Below are positions 1-12,357 of a stretch of 64,000 nucleotides of DNA, in pieces. Made by a program: the position numbers and the translations under genes. This DNA comes from Citrus sinensis. Lineage: Eukaryota > Streptophyta > Magnoliopsida > Sapindales > Rutaceae. The notes under the pieces were generated by a model. That model made no database searches, was not told the DNA's origin, and saw nothing but the letters and a program-made list of their open reading frames with translations. The DNA lies in NCBI RefSeq assembly GCF_022201045.2, contig NC_068558.1, forward strand, positions 12,491,501-12,555,500, in the 5' to 3' direction. Each line of letters opens with the position of its first letter. Position 1 is the first letter of the stretch.

Positions 1-359
1 GTTTTTGTCTTCAAATAAATTATTTTCTGGTATTTATCGATTAGTCGTCTTATTATAAATGGTAAACTATTAATTTCCAGAAGCTGACAATAACTCAACC
101 ATACGTTATCGATTTGCCTTTTAAAACTTAATGGTTATCCATTTGTTTCTAGAACCTTAATCTTATCCAAAACATTATACAGCCTATGAAATCTAATCAA
201 TTTAAAGACTCGATCATTTTTAATCTTTTTTTTTATCATCAAAATCAATCTTATGTATATATTTATGTCAACAATTCTTAATTGAAAGCTGCCATAATCA
301 ACTATATCTAAAGAAAAAGCTGTTTCACTTCCAGTATCAGCCAGGTACAACTATGTACA
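1..359. other. Left-edge AT-rich stretch, no gene seen
   Basis: No convincing coding region, RNA gene or repeat boundary is visible here. The copia gag remnant becomes recognisable only from about position 360, so part of this stretch may be further decayed retroelement or LTR. I found no matching LTR on the far side of the element. Confidence 0.4.
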
Positions 360-3120
360 ATCATGTTATAGATTTTAATAAGTTGGTAACTAAGTTGATA
401 AACCTTAAAGAATTCATCAAGGATTAAGATAAATTTATTTCGCTTGTATCTTCCTTTTTAATTGAATATGATCAAAGTATTACTACGATACTTATAGAAA
501 GGATAAAATTACTTTTGATAAAGTATGTGCTGCTTTGCACAATAATGAGATTCAAAAGAAAGACCAGAAGGAACATGAAAGTACTTCAACAGGAGAAACC
601 TACACTGCAAGAGGTCATGCTCAAAATCAAAATCCCATTAAAAGGAGAAAATCTTGTTCAAAGGGTAAACTTGCTAAAGATGAATGTGCCTTTTGTCATG
701 AAAAAGGGCACTGGAAGAAAAACTGCCCAAAGCTGAAAAAGAAAGAAAATGGTAAATCTACTTCAAATGCAGCTTTAGATGTCTGTGTTGTTAAATACAA
801 AAATGACGAGTTACAATTCTTGCTGATCAATATTTTAAAATCTCACTCAAATGAGGGAATTTTGGAGTCGGGTTATACTTATCATATGTGTCCTAATAAT
901 GACTGGTTCCTTAATTTTGCAGAACAAAACGATGGTGTTGTTTAAATGGGCAACAATGACACCTTGCAAATAGTCAGGATATGATCAATCCACTAGAAGT
1001 GCCATGATAGATCTACAAGATTTTTAACATATATCTGGTATATAACAAATCTTAAGAAGAATCTCATCTCTTTGAGAGTCCTAGAATCTAAAGGTTTTAC
1101 TGTGACTATGCAAGATGGAGTTCTTAAAGTTTTTTCTAGTGCCCTAAGGTTGTGTTTGGTAGATTGGATTGTAGTGGACTGAACTGGTTTGTAATGGATT
1201 GTATTGTATTAGAATGTATTAAATAATACATTAACCTTTGTTTGGTGTAAGTATGGAATGTATTGTGTATTTTAATATTTTATATTATTATATTATATTA
1301 AACTATAATTTTTTAAATTTATTAATAGAAAATAAATTAATCACCGGCAGACACCATTGGCCACCACTGACCACCACCAGAAACTTTTTAACATTGTTTG
1401 TTTAGGTTATAACTAGAATCATTGGAATTCTCTTATTGAACTCTACACAACGGTACTAAAATCACCGAAAATGGACCTCCCCTTCGCCGTAGATCGACAG
1501 TTAAAATTTTGAATTTCAAAACTTTAATTGTAGATCTACGACAAACGGTAGCTCCGTTGCCGGAGATATTGATACGGTTATGTAGAGCTCATGATAATAA
1601 TTCTATTAATACTAATAATAATGTCAAAAGATGCCGAAAAATAACAACGGCCGGCGGCCGGCGGTGGTCAAGTTGCCAGCCATTATTTAAATATTTATGT
1701 TTAATACATAATTAAAATAAATTAAAGAATTGAATTAAAAATTAAAAAAAAAGGTAAATGTGGCAAGACCTGCATAAACACGGGGGTGGGCGGGTCTTTA
1801 TAAGCCACCCAAACTTGATTTATTTATACATACCTTCACCTTCATTATCTGCGCCAAACTTGGTGCTGAAAATTTTGTACAATCCATACCCCCTCAAACT
1901 CGCGCGCCAAACATGCCCTAATGGTAATAAAAAGTATCAAGAAGAATAACTTGTACTATTTACAAGGTGATAAGATTATTAAGACAATAGCCACTGTTTC
2001 TAAAGAAAAAATGGATTTTGGGATTATCAGACTATAGAATGTGTTTGGGAGATCCAGATGAGAAAACTTTGCAGAACTTGGTAAAGCGGGGCTTGTTGAA
2101 AGGTGTCAAAATAGGCAAGCTAGAATTTTGCGAGCATTGTGTTTAGGGAAAGTAGTCAAAAGTAAAGTTTGGTCTAGCAATCCACGTTACTTAGGGTAAT
2201 TTAGATAACATTCATTTAGACGTGTGGGGGCCAACAAGAACGTCATCTTTGGGAGCCATGCACTATTTTTTCACTTTTGTCGATGACTTTTCTAGAAGAG
2301 TTTAGATATATGTAATAAAGACTAATAATGAAGTGTTGGATCGTTTTCTTAAGTGGAAGACAATGGTTGAGAATCCAATTTGTAAAAAGATCAAGCGACT
2401 TCAAACAAACAACAGTACAGAGTATGCCAATGATCCACTTGAGAAAGTATACCAAGTTAATGGCATCATCTAACACTTCACAATAAGAAAAAATTGCAAT
2501 ATAATAGGGTGGCTGAACGCATAAATCCAACTTTGATGGAGAAGGTTTGTTGTATGTTTTCTAATACTGGATTAGGCAAAGTGTTTCGGGCTGAGGCAGT
2601 GGTGTATGCAAGTCATCTCATCAACCGGTTACCATCTACTGCAATAGGAGACAAGAATCCCATGGAAGTCTAGTATGGAAAACTTGCTAACGATTATTTT
2701 AAATATTTTTTGTTCCACTACCTATTATCATGTAAAGGAGTCGAAGTTAAAACCAAAGGCTAAAAAAGCCCTGTTCATGGGAATTACCTGAGATATAAAG
2801 GAATATCGACTTTGATGTCTCGAAACAAAGAAGATAATTTTTAGCAAGGATGTCACTTTTGATGCATCTATCATGTTAAAAAAGATAACCAATGCAGGTA
2901 CACAGTAGGTGGAGCAAATTCCACAATAGATGGAGTTTGATGCAACAAAGATAGTTTCAACAGATGAAAAATCTCCTATAACAGAACTTTGAAGAAATTC
3001 AAGAAGAAGAGGAGATTTCGATCCAAGAACCTCAACAGCAACAACAATTTTTTGTGGTTACAAGGACAAGAATCTTTTGTAGTTACAACAGCAACAAGAA
3101 TCTATTGTGATCTCCCTCCT
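360..3120 (+). mobile_element. Decayed Ty1/copia gag-pol remnant
   Basis: Broken reading frames in family order show a copia polyprotein. From about 370 to 560 the gag tail reads like FNKLVTKLINLKEFIKD and then KITFDKVCAALHNNEIQKKD. At 690-735 there is a CCHC zinc knuckle, CAFCHEKGHWKKNC. At 860-895 comes the protease entry, SGYTYHMCPNNDWF, where the usual active-site D-S-G is degraded to E-S-G. At 2215-2310 the integrase reads HLDVWGPTRTSSLG and FTFVDDFSRR. From about 2470 stops accumulate and the C-terminal pol is barely readable; no RT/RNaseH motifs are seen. The frame is also split by the insertion at 1148-1918. It is not functional. No paired LTRs were identified. Confidence 0.85.
1145..1921. 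mobile_element. Non-autonomous PIF/Harbinger-like insertion in the copia remnant
   Basis: The element occupies 1148-1918 and interrupts the copia pol frame. Its ends are imperfect inverted repeats: the left end reads GGTTGTGTTTGG and the right end, reverse complemented, GGGCATGTTTGG. Both are followed inside by GGATTGTA. It is flanked by TAA on both sides (1145-1147 and 1919-1921), a 3-bp target duplication of the TWA type used by PIF/Harbinger elements. An 8-nt match TGCCCTAA at the junctions could alternatively suggest hAT. It has a GC-rich interior around 1340-1680 and no transposase. Confidence 0.6.
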
Positions 3121-3219
3121 GTGTACATAAGCAATTTGCCCAACCACGTAAATTTTATATGTTATTTTGTTTCTCTTTTCTCTCTCATTTTTTTGTTATT
3201 ATCTCACATCGACATTTGA

Positions 3220-4730
3220 CATGTTTCCACACAACACGTATCGTCAATTATTAGGTCGTCATGTGCATTTTTGTCAAAGCTAATTAATGATTGTTGATTA
3301 ATATGTAATCAATTTTTTTTTATGAGTATCACTTGAGATATAAATTTTATATATCCTAACTATATAAACATAGCATTATTAGTATTATTATATTTTTTAT
3401 TTATTGCAAATCTATGTTCATTTATTCAGCTTATGATTTTTGTTCGACATTATTTCATGAAAAAATATCGTCTAGAAAATGTCAAGAGCAGAATCCTACC
3501 TAATTGATTCTTTGACTCTTGATTGACTAAAATTACGATGGTTATCCTTGCATTTGTAGAACCTTACACGGAACTGACGCAAATATACGTCACCATTGAC
3601 TTAAAATACAGCTATTACCAAATCAGAATTGTTTAATAATTTAAAGTGCATATCCACTGTTGTTCAGAATTCAAACATAATTACATAAAATCGTCAGTGT
3701 ACTGTAATATACTGATGATGACTCCTAAATTTCTTATGACACTTTAAGATCTTATTGTCTTTTGAATAAATCCACTTTGAACGGTTGAATTTGCCTATTA
3801 TCCCAGGCATTTGGAGCAATTAATAGGAGAATGAAATCAAACCAAATTCTGTGTAGTTCAAATGTACCTAACCCTACTTCCACTGAGAGGCATTGATTCC
3901 AATAACTCAGAGACTCAATTTACAATCTGTATTGCATTTGATTATTTTTCTTGAATAAATCAACTTTGAACGGTTGAATTTGCCTATTATCCCAGGCATT
4001 TGGAGCAATTAATAGGAGAATGAAATCAAACCAAATTCTGTGTAGTTCAAATGTACCTAACCTTACTTCCACTGAGAGGCATTGATTCCAATAACCCAGA
4101 GACTCAATTTATAATCTGTAATTGAAAGATCATATCAAGAAAAATAATCAAATACAATAACTATACTCGAACATTCATCTTAAATATTTGCTGCCATAAT
4201 GTACAAAATTAGAAAGATCTTGATCAAGTTCTGGGAGGAAAATGACCAAAACGTCATCTTGTTTAGTAAAATTAACTACTTTCTCCTTATATTTTAAAAT
4301 CTATCAAAGCCCTCTCAAATTACAATGTTAAAATACACTTTTTGGAGGGAATTCCTATTCCTTTTCTAATAGAATCAGACAATTGAAAAAGAATGGACTT
4401 TATTAACACTAATTTCAACGAAATTAATGGATTTTGTTAAATATTTTTTTAATTTTGTAAAAAATATAGATGGCGATGAGAAACTCTATCCACTAAATAC
4501 TTTTTTCTCATATTATTATTTGCACTCGCGTGGTTGTGGATGAATGTCAAAATAAACAAATTGACAGTTAATGGATACTATCAATGCTAGGAGAGTTCTG
4601 ATGGATTTCAATTTTTTTTTCCCTTTAGATTGTCATGATCAGCACCTGCTATACTAAAATCCTATACCTTTCCAAATCTCAAATTTGCTGACTAGAGCAG
4701 TTAACTTTTCCCTCACGTATCTTCCCTTGT
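3220..4730. other. Intergenic region upstream of peptide gene 1
   Basis: No coding region is visible. The notable content is a 170-bp direct repeat (3762-3931 and 3951-4120), annotated separately, which contains a motif also found upstream of peptide gene 3. Confidence 0.5.
3762..4120. repeat. Tandem direct repeat, two ~170-bp copies
   Basis: Copy 1 (3762-3931) and copy 2 (3951-4120) are nearly identical from GAATAAATCNACTTTGAACG through to AATTTANAATCTGTA, with an offset of 189 bp. The spacer sequence at 3931-3953 reappears inverted at about 4136-4158, just beyond copy 2. The second copy is therefore bounded by an inverted pair. No terminal motif of a known element family is visible. Confidence 0.85.
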
Positions 4731-4734
4731 AGAG

Positions 4735-4746
4735 CTATATATATAG
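4735..4746 (+). promoter_or_regulatory. TATA box of peptide gene 1
   Basis: CTATATATATAG lies 106 bp upstream of the start codon at 4852 and predicts transcription start near 4770. The context GAGCTATATATATAGCTC is palindromic. Confidence 0.6.
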
Positions 4747-4851
4747 CTCACAGCCCCATTCATTTTTCTAGTCAAGAACTTAATTCGATTCGTCCTCAAA
4801 GCGTTTCAGTATCTACAAAATTCGCACGAAACTTAATCCACATTATTATTA

Positions 4852-5154
4852 ATGGCTCGTTTAAGCTCTATCTTGTTTGTTTTCTTGGTTGTTTTAATTT
4901 TCATTTCACCATCTTTCGAATCAAGAGAGCTGTTGGGCGTAGAGATGAAGAAGAGTGTGATTCCAAGTGACCCCCTAAAGAGACCAAGCTATGATGAAGG
5001 CCATTATGTGAAATCAATTCCTAATAGTGATCAAATTCTGAGGTCTGTTCCAAGTCCAGGAATCGGCCATGAAATGGTGCGGTCTGTTCCAAGCCCAGGA
5101 ATCGGCCATGAAATGCTGAGGTCTGTTCCAAGTCCAGGAATCGGGCATGATTAA
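4852..5154 (+). CDS. Secreted peptide precursor with three SVPSPGIGH repeats (CEP/PIP-like)
   Basis: This 100-residue intronless protein looks like a precursor of an apoplastic signalling peptide. Residues 1-24 form a hydrophobic signal peptide (SSILFVFLVVLIFISPS), followed by SRELLG at the predicted mature start. A variable linker follows. The C-terminus has three tandem 13-residue units of the form [LV]RSVPSPGIGHEM, the last ending GIGHD. The core SVPSPGIGH resembles the C-terminal PGxSPGVGH of CEP hormones and the SGPSxxGxGH of PIP/PIPL peptides but is not a perfect match to either. In those families the core is cut out, proline-hydroxylated and perceived by LRR receptor kinases. The start has a TATA box 106 bp upstream; an AATAAA lies at 5231. 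It is paralogous to the genes at 12358 and 15444. The exact family is uncertain. Confidence 0.85.
   Translation: MARLSSILFVFLVVLIFISPSFESRELLGVEMKKSVIPSDPLKRPSYDEGHYVKSIPNSDQILRSVPSPGIGHEMVRSVPSPGIGHEMLRSVPSPGIGHD
5038..5151 (+). repeat. 39-bp coding tandem repeat, three units
   Basis: Units begin at 5038, 5077 and 5116 with CTG, GTG and CTG codons, and each encodes RSVPSPGIGHE plus flanking residues. The nucleotide units are nearly identical, with only a few mostly synonymous changes. This points to recent expansion or homogenisation. Confidence 0.9.
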
Positions 5155-5159
5155 AAATA

Positions 5160-6630
5160 TCATGTCTTTGCTACATGCCATTTATCATTATCTAGGGTCT
5201 GTTTTAGATCTTCATGTCAGCAGCCTAGGCAATAAATCCATTTTAAAGGTTAATGGTTTCTGCGTTGATAACGAGTAATTATGTACAACTTCTTTTTTCC
5301 CTTTTATTTCTGAATAATTATATCTTGGTCTCATGTTATGATGACTGATTTAACTTAATGAGCGACGTGTATGTTATTGTTATATATTATTTATTAGAAA
5401 AATCATATGTGTGCAATTATTTGTCTTTTTACAAATGGAACTATTCTGAACAAGGTTTTAATGGCAGCTGCAGTTGAGTCAATAAGTAATTTCTATTTAT
5501 TTGACAAGTAAAATTTGAGTCATACAAAAAATTAATTTTAGATTGATATAAATTAATTATAATGATGTAACATTTTTGATAGATTGCGTCTTGCTACTCC
5601 TTTAATTGCTATCCCACAAAGGGATAAATAATAATTAGGATACTTTAGGATATTAATGATTCAGATGTTCTTTTGTTATATATCACATTGAGTAATAACA
5701 GCGATTCTCATTTGTATGATAGCCTTGAACTTATCCAATTAAATTGCTCACTACTTTTCTCCCCGAAATTTTGCATAAATACATTCTAGTCCAATACTTT
5801 CAAAACTCAACTAGTATCAGCTAAACTTTCAACAATAATTCCTTTCCCCAAAAAAAAAAAATCAATATTTTTATATCAACAATAATACTAGAGCCGCACA
5901 AACTCATTGTATAAATTATTTTGTACAAATTAATAATAGTATTTATTGGATAAGAAAAAGGATGAAAACAAATCATGTGAGTTGTGTTGCATTTTTATCT
6001 AACCAATAATGTCATGGGACGTCAATCACGTAGACCGCATTTTATTTTTTGTAAACATTTAAAAAGGCTAAGAATAATTTTTTTAAAAAAAGACAGAAAG
6101 GTAGGAAAAGTCTAAATTAATTTTTTAAATTTTAATATACTAACTCTCTCGAGATTTAAATTTGAATAACCAACTAAATAAAACTATTTGCAGACTAATT
6201 GGCCAAGTCCCTAAAAGGTTTAGAACAAATATCTAAAAATTGAATACACTTAAATTTAACTAAATTTATGTTTTCTACACTTGAATGTAATATCTTAAAG
6301 GCACAATTTTTTTTTTAATTCGTATCCTCATAAATGTCATTAACAAGAGAAATTAAGGTTATAAATAAGGTATAAAACATGGTTTATTACGTAAATAAGT
6401 TTTATATGCATTGGATTAAGTTGGAAAACAAGAAAAGTATGTAAACAATTGAACATATCCAATGTTTACCATCTGAAAACTGAAAAGATACCACCTCTTA
6501 TTTAATTACGAAGCATGTGACAAAATAGATAGAATAGCGGCGGGTGTTTTGAAACAATTGCTTTTTCATCACGCAAAACTTTTGCTTAAATAAATTACAT
6601 GTGGATAATATTTTTATTTTAGATAAACAA
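5160..6630. other. Intergenic region, no gene seen
   Basis: This is AT-rich sequence with only short spurious frames. The 3' UTR of peptide gene 1 probably occupies the first 100-200 bases (AATAAA at 5231-5236). Nothing else could be assigned. Confidence 0.5.
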
Positions 6631-7978
6631 TTAAGGTCATGTTTGCTTGGGGGTAGAGGAGTTGGGAGAGGAAAAGAATTTGAATTCTTTTTCACTTTCT
6701 ATTGTTTGGTTGGAACAAATTTAATGGAATTAAATTTCCATTGGAATTCAACTTCCATCAAATTGAAGAATTTGTATTCCTTACCAATGGGTAGGATTTC
6801 AAATTCCTCATCTATTAGAATACAAAAATTTCAAACTAAAGTTGGTTAGTGTGAGTGGTTCGGCACTCTTACTCCTTAAAAAAGGTCAGGAGTTCAAGCA
6901 CCGCTCTCGTATAGAGTCACCACTTTGGCCAGCACTTTACCCCTTACGGGCCGACCCAGTGCGAGTAGGGATTAGTTTGGGTTGTGGTACGGGCTTAAAG
7001 GTGTCTCCCACAGTTGGGGCTCACTCAGGACCACCTCGTGGTTCAGACAAAAAAAAATACAAAAATTTCAATATTATCCTCTAAATAAAATTAATTTTAA
7101 ATAAGTTAAAGTGCAAATAATTTATAGTTATTTTCTTAAATTAATAGGATAACTTTTTTAAAAAAAGAAAAAAGCAGTAAATTGAATCACCGAAAAGTCA
7201 CCAAAGACTTGCCGGAGTTTCGCTGAAATATCATCGGAGACATGCTTCACCATCAAAACCGGTACCAATGGAATCCTTATGAGCCGATCTACAACTCTAT
7301 AGGGTTAGAAATGCTAATACACGTTGTTATTTATCTCAAATCTTGTTTAAATATTTGGAAAATTTTTAATTCTCATATTTTCGACCATATACTATATTTC
7401 TGCAAAATTAACACTTCCAATTAGTAAATTGTCCATTTTTTATCATTATTATCTAATTAATGTGATAAAAAAATGGTGGTCAACAGCGGTGGTCAACATA
7501 TGTCAACGGTAGTCAAAGGTGGCAGCGGCGACGATCAATTGTTGTCCAAGACCTGGTGCTGTAATTTAAAAATAAATTCTCTATTTAACTAGGTAATTTC
7601 AATAGGCTAATATATTATTGTTTTCAATAATTATAAATATTTAGAAACTAAATTGGATATATAACTAGTTATGCAATGTTACTTATTTTGATTATAAAGT
7701 AATAATGAATTAATTAAAAATATAATATAAAATTAAATATTTTCTTATTAATTTAATTCACAGTTTAATTATTTTTCTTTATTAACAATATTAACTTTAA
7801 AAATAATGGGTATATTTGTCCAAATAAAAAATATGTAATTTCTTTTCCTTTCAAATTTAATGTGAAACTAAACAATAGCAATTAATATTTGCACTCCTCT
7901 CCTCTCATTACCCCTCCACTCCTCTCTTTTTTTCTCATGTCCTTTCCTCCCCTTTCTTGAAACCAAACACCACCTTAA
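6631..7978. mobile_element. Non-autonomous DNA transposon with TTAA flanks
   Basis: The element spans 6635-7974. Its left end is GGTCATGTTTGCTTGGGGG and its right end, reverse complemented, is GGTGGTGTTTGGTTTC. G/A-rich subterminal runs (GAGGAGTTGGGAGAGG) are mirrored by C/T-rich runs before the right end. TTAA flanks both ends. The GC-richer interior (7185-7560) has CACCGAAAA and GGTGGTCAA words like those in the element at 1148-1918, so the two may be one family. It is split by a SINE at 6835-7055. Confidence 0.65.
6819..7071 (+). mobile_element. tRNA-derived SINE with 16-bp target-site duplication
   Basis: The body spans 6835-7055 and is flanked by identical 16-bp direct repeats AATACAAAAATTTCAA at 6819-6834 and 7056-7071. 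Near the 5' end, TTAGTGTGAGTGGTTCGGC resembles a tRNA A-box region, and GGAGTTCAAGCACC resembles a B box about 40 bases later. The 3' end is a short A-run. A perfect 16-bp duplication indicates a relatively recent insertion. Confidence 0.85.
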
Positions 7979-7979
7979 A

Positions 7980-10900
7980 GAACGAAGTAGAACCAGTTGA
8001 GATATGATTATTTTTACTTTTTAAAACTTAAAATAATTACTTTGAATAAAAATTATTTTAAAAAATATTTAAAAGTCTATGGAATTTGTTGGAGTCGAAG
8101 GAGTTTGTGGGGAGCTTGATTGTATGTTTAATGGTTTTGGAATTGAAATTAAGGGAAAGGATAATTCCACTCGTAAAATTTAAAAATATGTTATGGAGAC
8201 CCCAAGTTTTAGATAAATGACACCAAAATCTCTTTATTATCTTAATACCCCTTTTATATAGTAACTAAAAAATTGACTTTAAAATATTTAATGAATAGAA
8301 ATATAATTTAAATGGTTTAATTTGTCTAATAGATTGATAATATTAGAATTTTTTTAATATATGAACTAATTTTTAAATATAAATTATTATATTTATTTTA
8401 ATAATATATTTTATCTATTGAAAATTTTAAAATAAGTCTTTGAGTTAAATTGATTTTACAATTAATAAAATATGTCTTATGTTTTAATAATATTAAAATT
8501 ATTTTATATAATATTAAAAATAATTTATATATTTATATATTTATTTTAATATTATGTTTCTATTTATTATAAAATTTAGTTTGATATAATTTAAGATTGT
8601 AAAGTAGTAAAATATTTTTTAAAATTGTGAAATTATTTTAAAATTCCTATGTCATTACATTTATTTTAATATTATATTTCTATTGATTATAAAGAATTGG
8701 ATTTAATTTTTTTGAGTTTATAGAATCAAATGATATTATAGTCAAAAAAAGATTTTGGTAGTCCCTATTAAAAATTTGGGGATCTACATCACCATTTCCT
8801 CAAATCTTGAGAATGTAAATGTCATTTTCCTTTGGAACAATTAATTTTTTAAGATGAAAATTGTCAACTGGCGCTCTAGCTCAGAGTTGTCCAATTCTTA
8901 TATACTTAATCCAAGTTCAATTCACATACAGACCCATCTTTTTTAGTGGTTCTTGTCACATGGTAAGGTAATGAGGTGCTACTAGTGCATGTGAGTTTGG
9001 TTTTGATACTATATAGAAGTCAACGGCCTAACTCAACCTAAAAGTTAGCTTATGAGTTGAAGGTTGTACAAGTCTTATATGTTTAACTAAGTTCAATACT
9101 CAGCCAATGTGAGATATTTTCCCCAACAAAACTGCCATCAATTTAACAAGTTTCTAGAGATGAAATAGGTAAAAGAGGGGAAGAAAACGACTAACACTAT
9201 TTTGTTAATGACTAAATGCAAGGATTGAAGCTGACCAGTCAGCTGAACTAATCAGTTTGTTAAAAATTCAATCAGTACAACAGAATTTGACACAATTCAA
9301 GCAAAAAAAGTGGCTTCTACTCAAAAGCATGTAAGATTGACAAGGAAGGCCAATCAGAGATCTATAGAACCCATGCACCTAGATGAAGCTCATCCGTATA
9401 ACTTAGCCTTGAGTATAATTTAAGGGACAACGATTCGGTGCGAAGCACTAAATCAACAGTTGTCAAGTAACAGTGTTGAAAAAAAAAAGCATTGAATCAT
9501 CTATAATTCATTTCAGAAAGAGAAGTGTGTCAAATTCAGTAGAGGAAAAATTTTACACCCACGAGCGCAAACGAAAACATCTTATAATGGTTTTAGGCTC
9601 TGTTTGTTATTATGGTATTGTGACTGAAAGTCACGATATCGTTAAAGTAGAAGTTTCGTTGTGAAATAAAAGTTGAAAGTAATTATTTTAATAAAATAAT
9701 AATCAATTGTGGTGCGAAGTACCTTAAATTTCAAAACTATGCCTACATTTGCAAGGCTCAAATACCAAATAATTATCACACAAAAATACCAAACGGAACT
9801 TTAAGCAATTTGTGCAGTGCAATTGTCAGATATTTATAGTCAAATAAGATATAAATGTAGCTCCATAATCTAATGAAACAAATTAAATCAATGAAAAGGG
9901 CAGCCTCCTAACTGAACTATTAGGTGTCTTATCGAGTCCTTATTTCTTTCCTCCAAATTTTAAATTTCTTAAGTATTTGAGTAACCTATAGGAGAAGCTT
10001 ATCCCAAAAAAAAAACTTATTTGAGTAACTATTTTAAATAAAGCAAATAGTCTAGACCACGATTGCTACGAAACTCAGACTCCAAAAAGGTCTTTATATG
10101 GAAGATCACTATCTTTGTTATTGAGCAACTCCTCAAACTAAACATCACTGTCCTCCACTTTGTATTAACGCTTTAGACAACTGTTCAAGTGCTCTTGTCA
10201 CATTTCACAGTCAAAAGCAAAGAGAGAGCTCCAAAAATGCAAGAAATTAATCACCGAAACAGAAGCATCCTGACTCGTGACTATATATTTATAAAGACAA
10301 GTAATATTATTTGTCTTTAGATTCACCTAAGTGTCTTTTACTCAAAATGCATCTGCATACGTAAGGAAGTTAAAAGCTTGCAAGCAATTAGGCTTGTAAT
10401 TGCTAGTGACGTGAAATGCACACTCGTCTCCAGATAAATGTGATATATGCCTAAAATATAATGTTTGACTGTAAAGGGGAAGCAAACGCAAGAATGGTGG
10501 TGTTGCGTTATCCTCATAAGCAGTGGGAAAATCAGGATTCTGGTTTGAGGGGGGTCAGTGCGAACATCATGAAGAGTAGATTATAACATAAAATCGATAA
10601 AACTGAGATGGTCAACAGCAAGGACTAAAATGGGGAAACTATTAACCTGAGTAGGCTGTAGAAATTATTAAAATTCATTTCAGTTTCTTATTTTTTATTT
10701 TATTTTTTTTTCGAGGTCTACAGAGTTCCTTCCATCCTTGCTCCAACTGTAACGCTCATAAACCAATGGCCCTTTGGCCTAATGAGAGCGCACTTGTGAG
10801 AGAGTAAGTATTCAAACTCCCATAAAAGTAATAAAAGTAATTATGAAGGTTTAATTTTCCTTCTCAATTTTTTTATAATTGAATAGAGATAGTTTTCTCC

Positions 10901-12300
10901 CTTACAAAATGTGAGTGGAATAAACAATTGTCTGATTGTAAGCATCAATAGTAATTTTATATAATAAAAATTGTAATCCGAGCAATAATTTCTTATAATT
11001 CCCAAAAAAAAAAACCCCTCTTTGACCAAGTTAACTATTTTCCACTTATTTTTCTCATAAGCAACTAGTGCTACTGAGCAAAAGAAATACAACTAAAACC
11101 CCTCTTTGACCAAGTTAACTATTTTCCACTTATTTTTCAAAAGACAACAAAACCTACCCGGCATTAGTAATCTTTTATTAAACATCAATTTTTATTACTT
11201 CTAAATTAGTGTTTTAGTCCATTTATATATTTTTCAACTGCCAGATTGTCTATTACAAAAAAACTAAATTGTCCTAAAAAATTATATTGGTTGTTTAACA
11301 TTGCTTTAAGATCAAAGGAGGTTCTTGTGTTTAAAACGTGTATAAAAGAGAAAAAGTATTTATTTCGGCAAAGAAAAAAAGGGTTTGGTCATTATTTCTA
11401 TTGTAAAGAAGAAGAAAATTATTAAGCAATATATATAGAGGAAGGCTCCAAACAAATACTTGCTATTATGTCAGGTCTGAATTCGTCATGTTCCATTATA
11501 ACAAATCGGTTAATTATTTTTAGAAATTTGACAACCAAGTCACCGACTGAGAATCGATGGTGGAAATTTTAGTTACCCTTTTGAAATTAAGCTGAGTCGG
11601 CCCCCCGCCATGCCAAATGCCACAATTTATAATCAATTGATAACGTTGAGTGGTTAAATACCAACTTCTAAAAGCAAAAATACAAAGGAAAACAAGAACC
11701 AATGATATATAGTTACTGTTCGAGTCTTTCATTTGTACGGTTATTAACCATTAAGAAACTTGACTTGCTTCAAGAAGCACCAAATATGTTATGCAATGTA
11801 GCACAGTAAAAACACAAAATCATTCTTGGCCTTAATAGATTTGGTCAAAAGAAAACATTAGAGAGATTGAGGATATATATAAGACAATCAACTAATAATT
11901 TCTAAATGGGAAACTCGATCAGAAACCGATACAATTCCAAATGTTATTCTGAATAATATAACAACTGTCGATCGATTGTGGTCAAAATTGTCTTTTTGAA
12001 TAAGGCTGAATTGAACTTGATATTTGGAAATACGTGAACAATATAATTACAAATCGCGTGAATAGAAGCGGCCGGCAGCCTAATTAATTAATTGGTCTTC
12101 TTTATGTACTTTACAAAAGCACTTCCAAGCTCAAATCCAATATCAAGCAGCAGGCTTGAGCAAAAGCACTTCCAAGCTTTGACAAAACATATATGCTTTT
12201 AATTGTACTATTTGAAATAGCTGATAATATGACTAAGCCAACTCGATCTACATGTGTTTATCATTATAACTATGAGTTACATATATTATTGTCATATATA
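7980..12300. other. Intergenic region upstream of peptide gene 2
   Basis: No gene is supported. It holds AT-rich sequence, a degenerate repeat near 8870-9125 and a directly repeated ~42-bp block at 11012-11053 and 11096-11137 (CTTTGACCAAGTTAACTATT). A weak tRNA-like A/B-box pair lies near 10770-10830 (TGGCCTAATGAGAGCGCAC and GTATTCAAACTCCC) and could be an old SINE head. Confidence 0.45.
8868..9125. repeat. Degenerate dispersed repeat with internal duplication
   Basis: Two related blocks, about 8886-8935 and 9063-9112, contain GTCCAATTCTTATATACTTA versus GTACAAGTCTTATATGTTTA, each followed by AAGTTCAAT. Phrases such as AGAAGTCAACGGCCTAACTC and CCAATGTGAGATATTTTC resemble widely dispersed plant intergenic repeats. 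The boundaries are unclear. Confidence 0.35.
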
Positions 12301-12304
12301 TACC

Positions 12305-12314
12305 ATATATAAAT
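12305..12314 (+). promoter_or_regulatory. TATA box of peptide gene 2
   Basis: TATATAAATA lies 44 bp upstream of the ATG at 12358, implying a very short 5' UTR of roughly 15-20 nt. Confidence 0.6.
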
Positions 12315-12357
12315 AGGCCATCATTGAAGCCTAGCTAGCTATACATAGATTCTAAAT

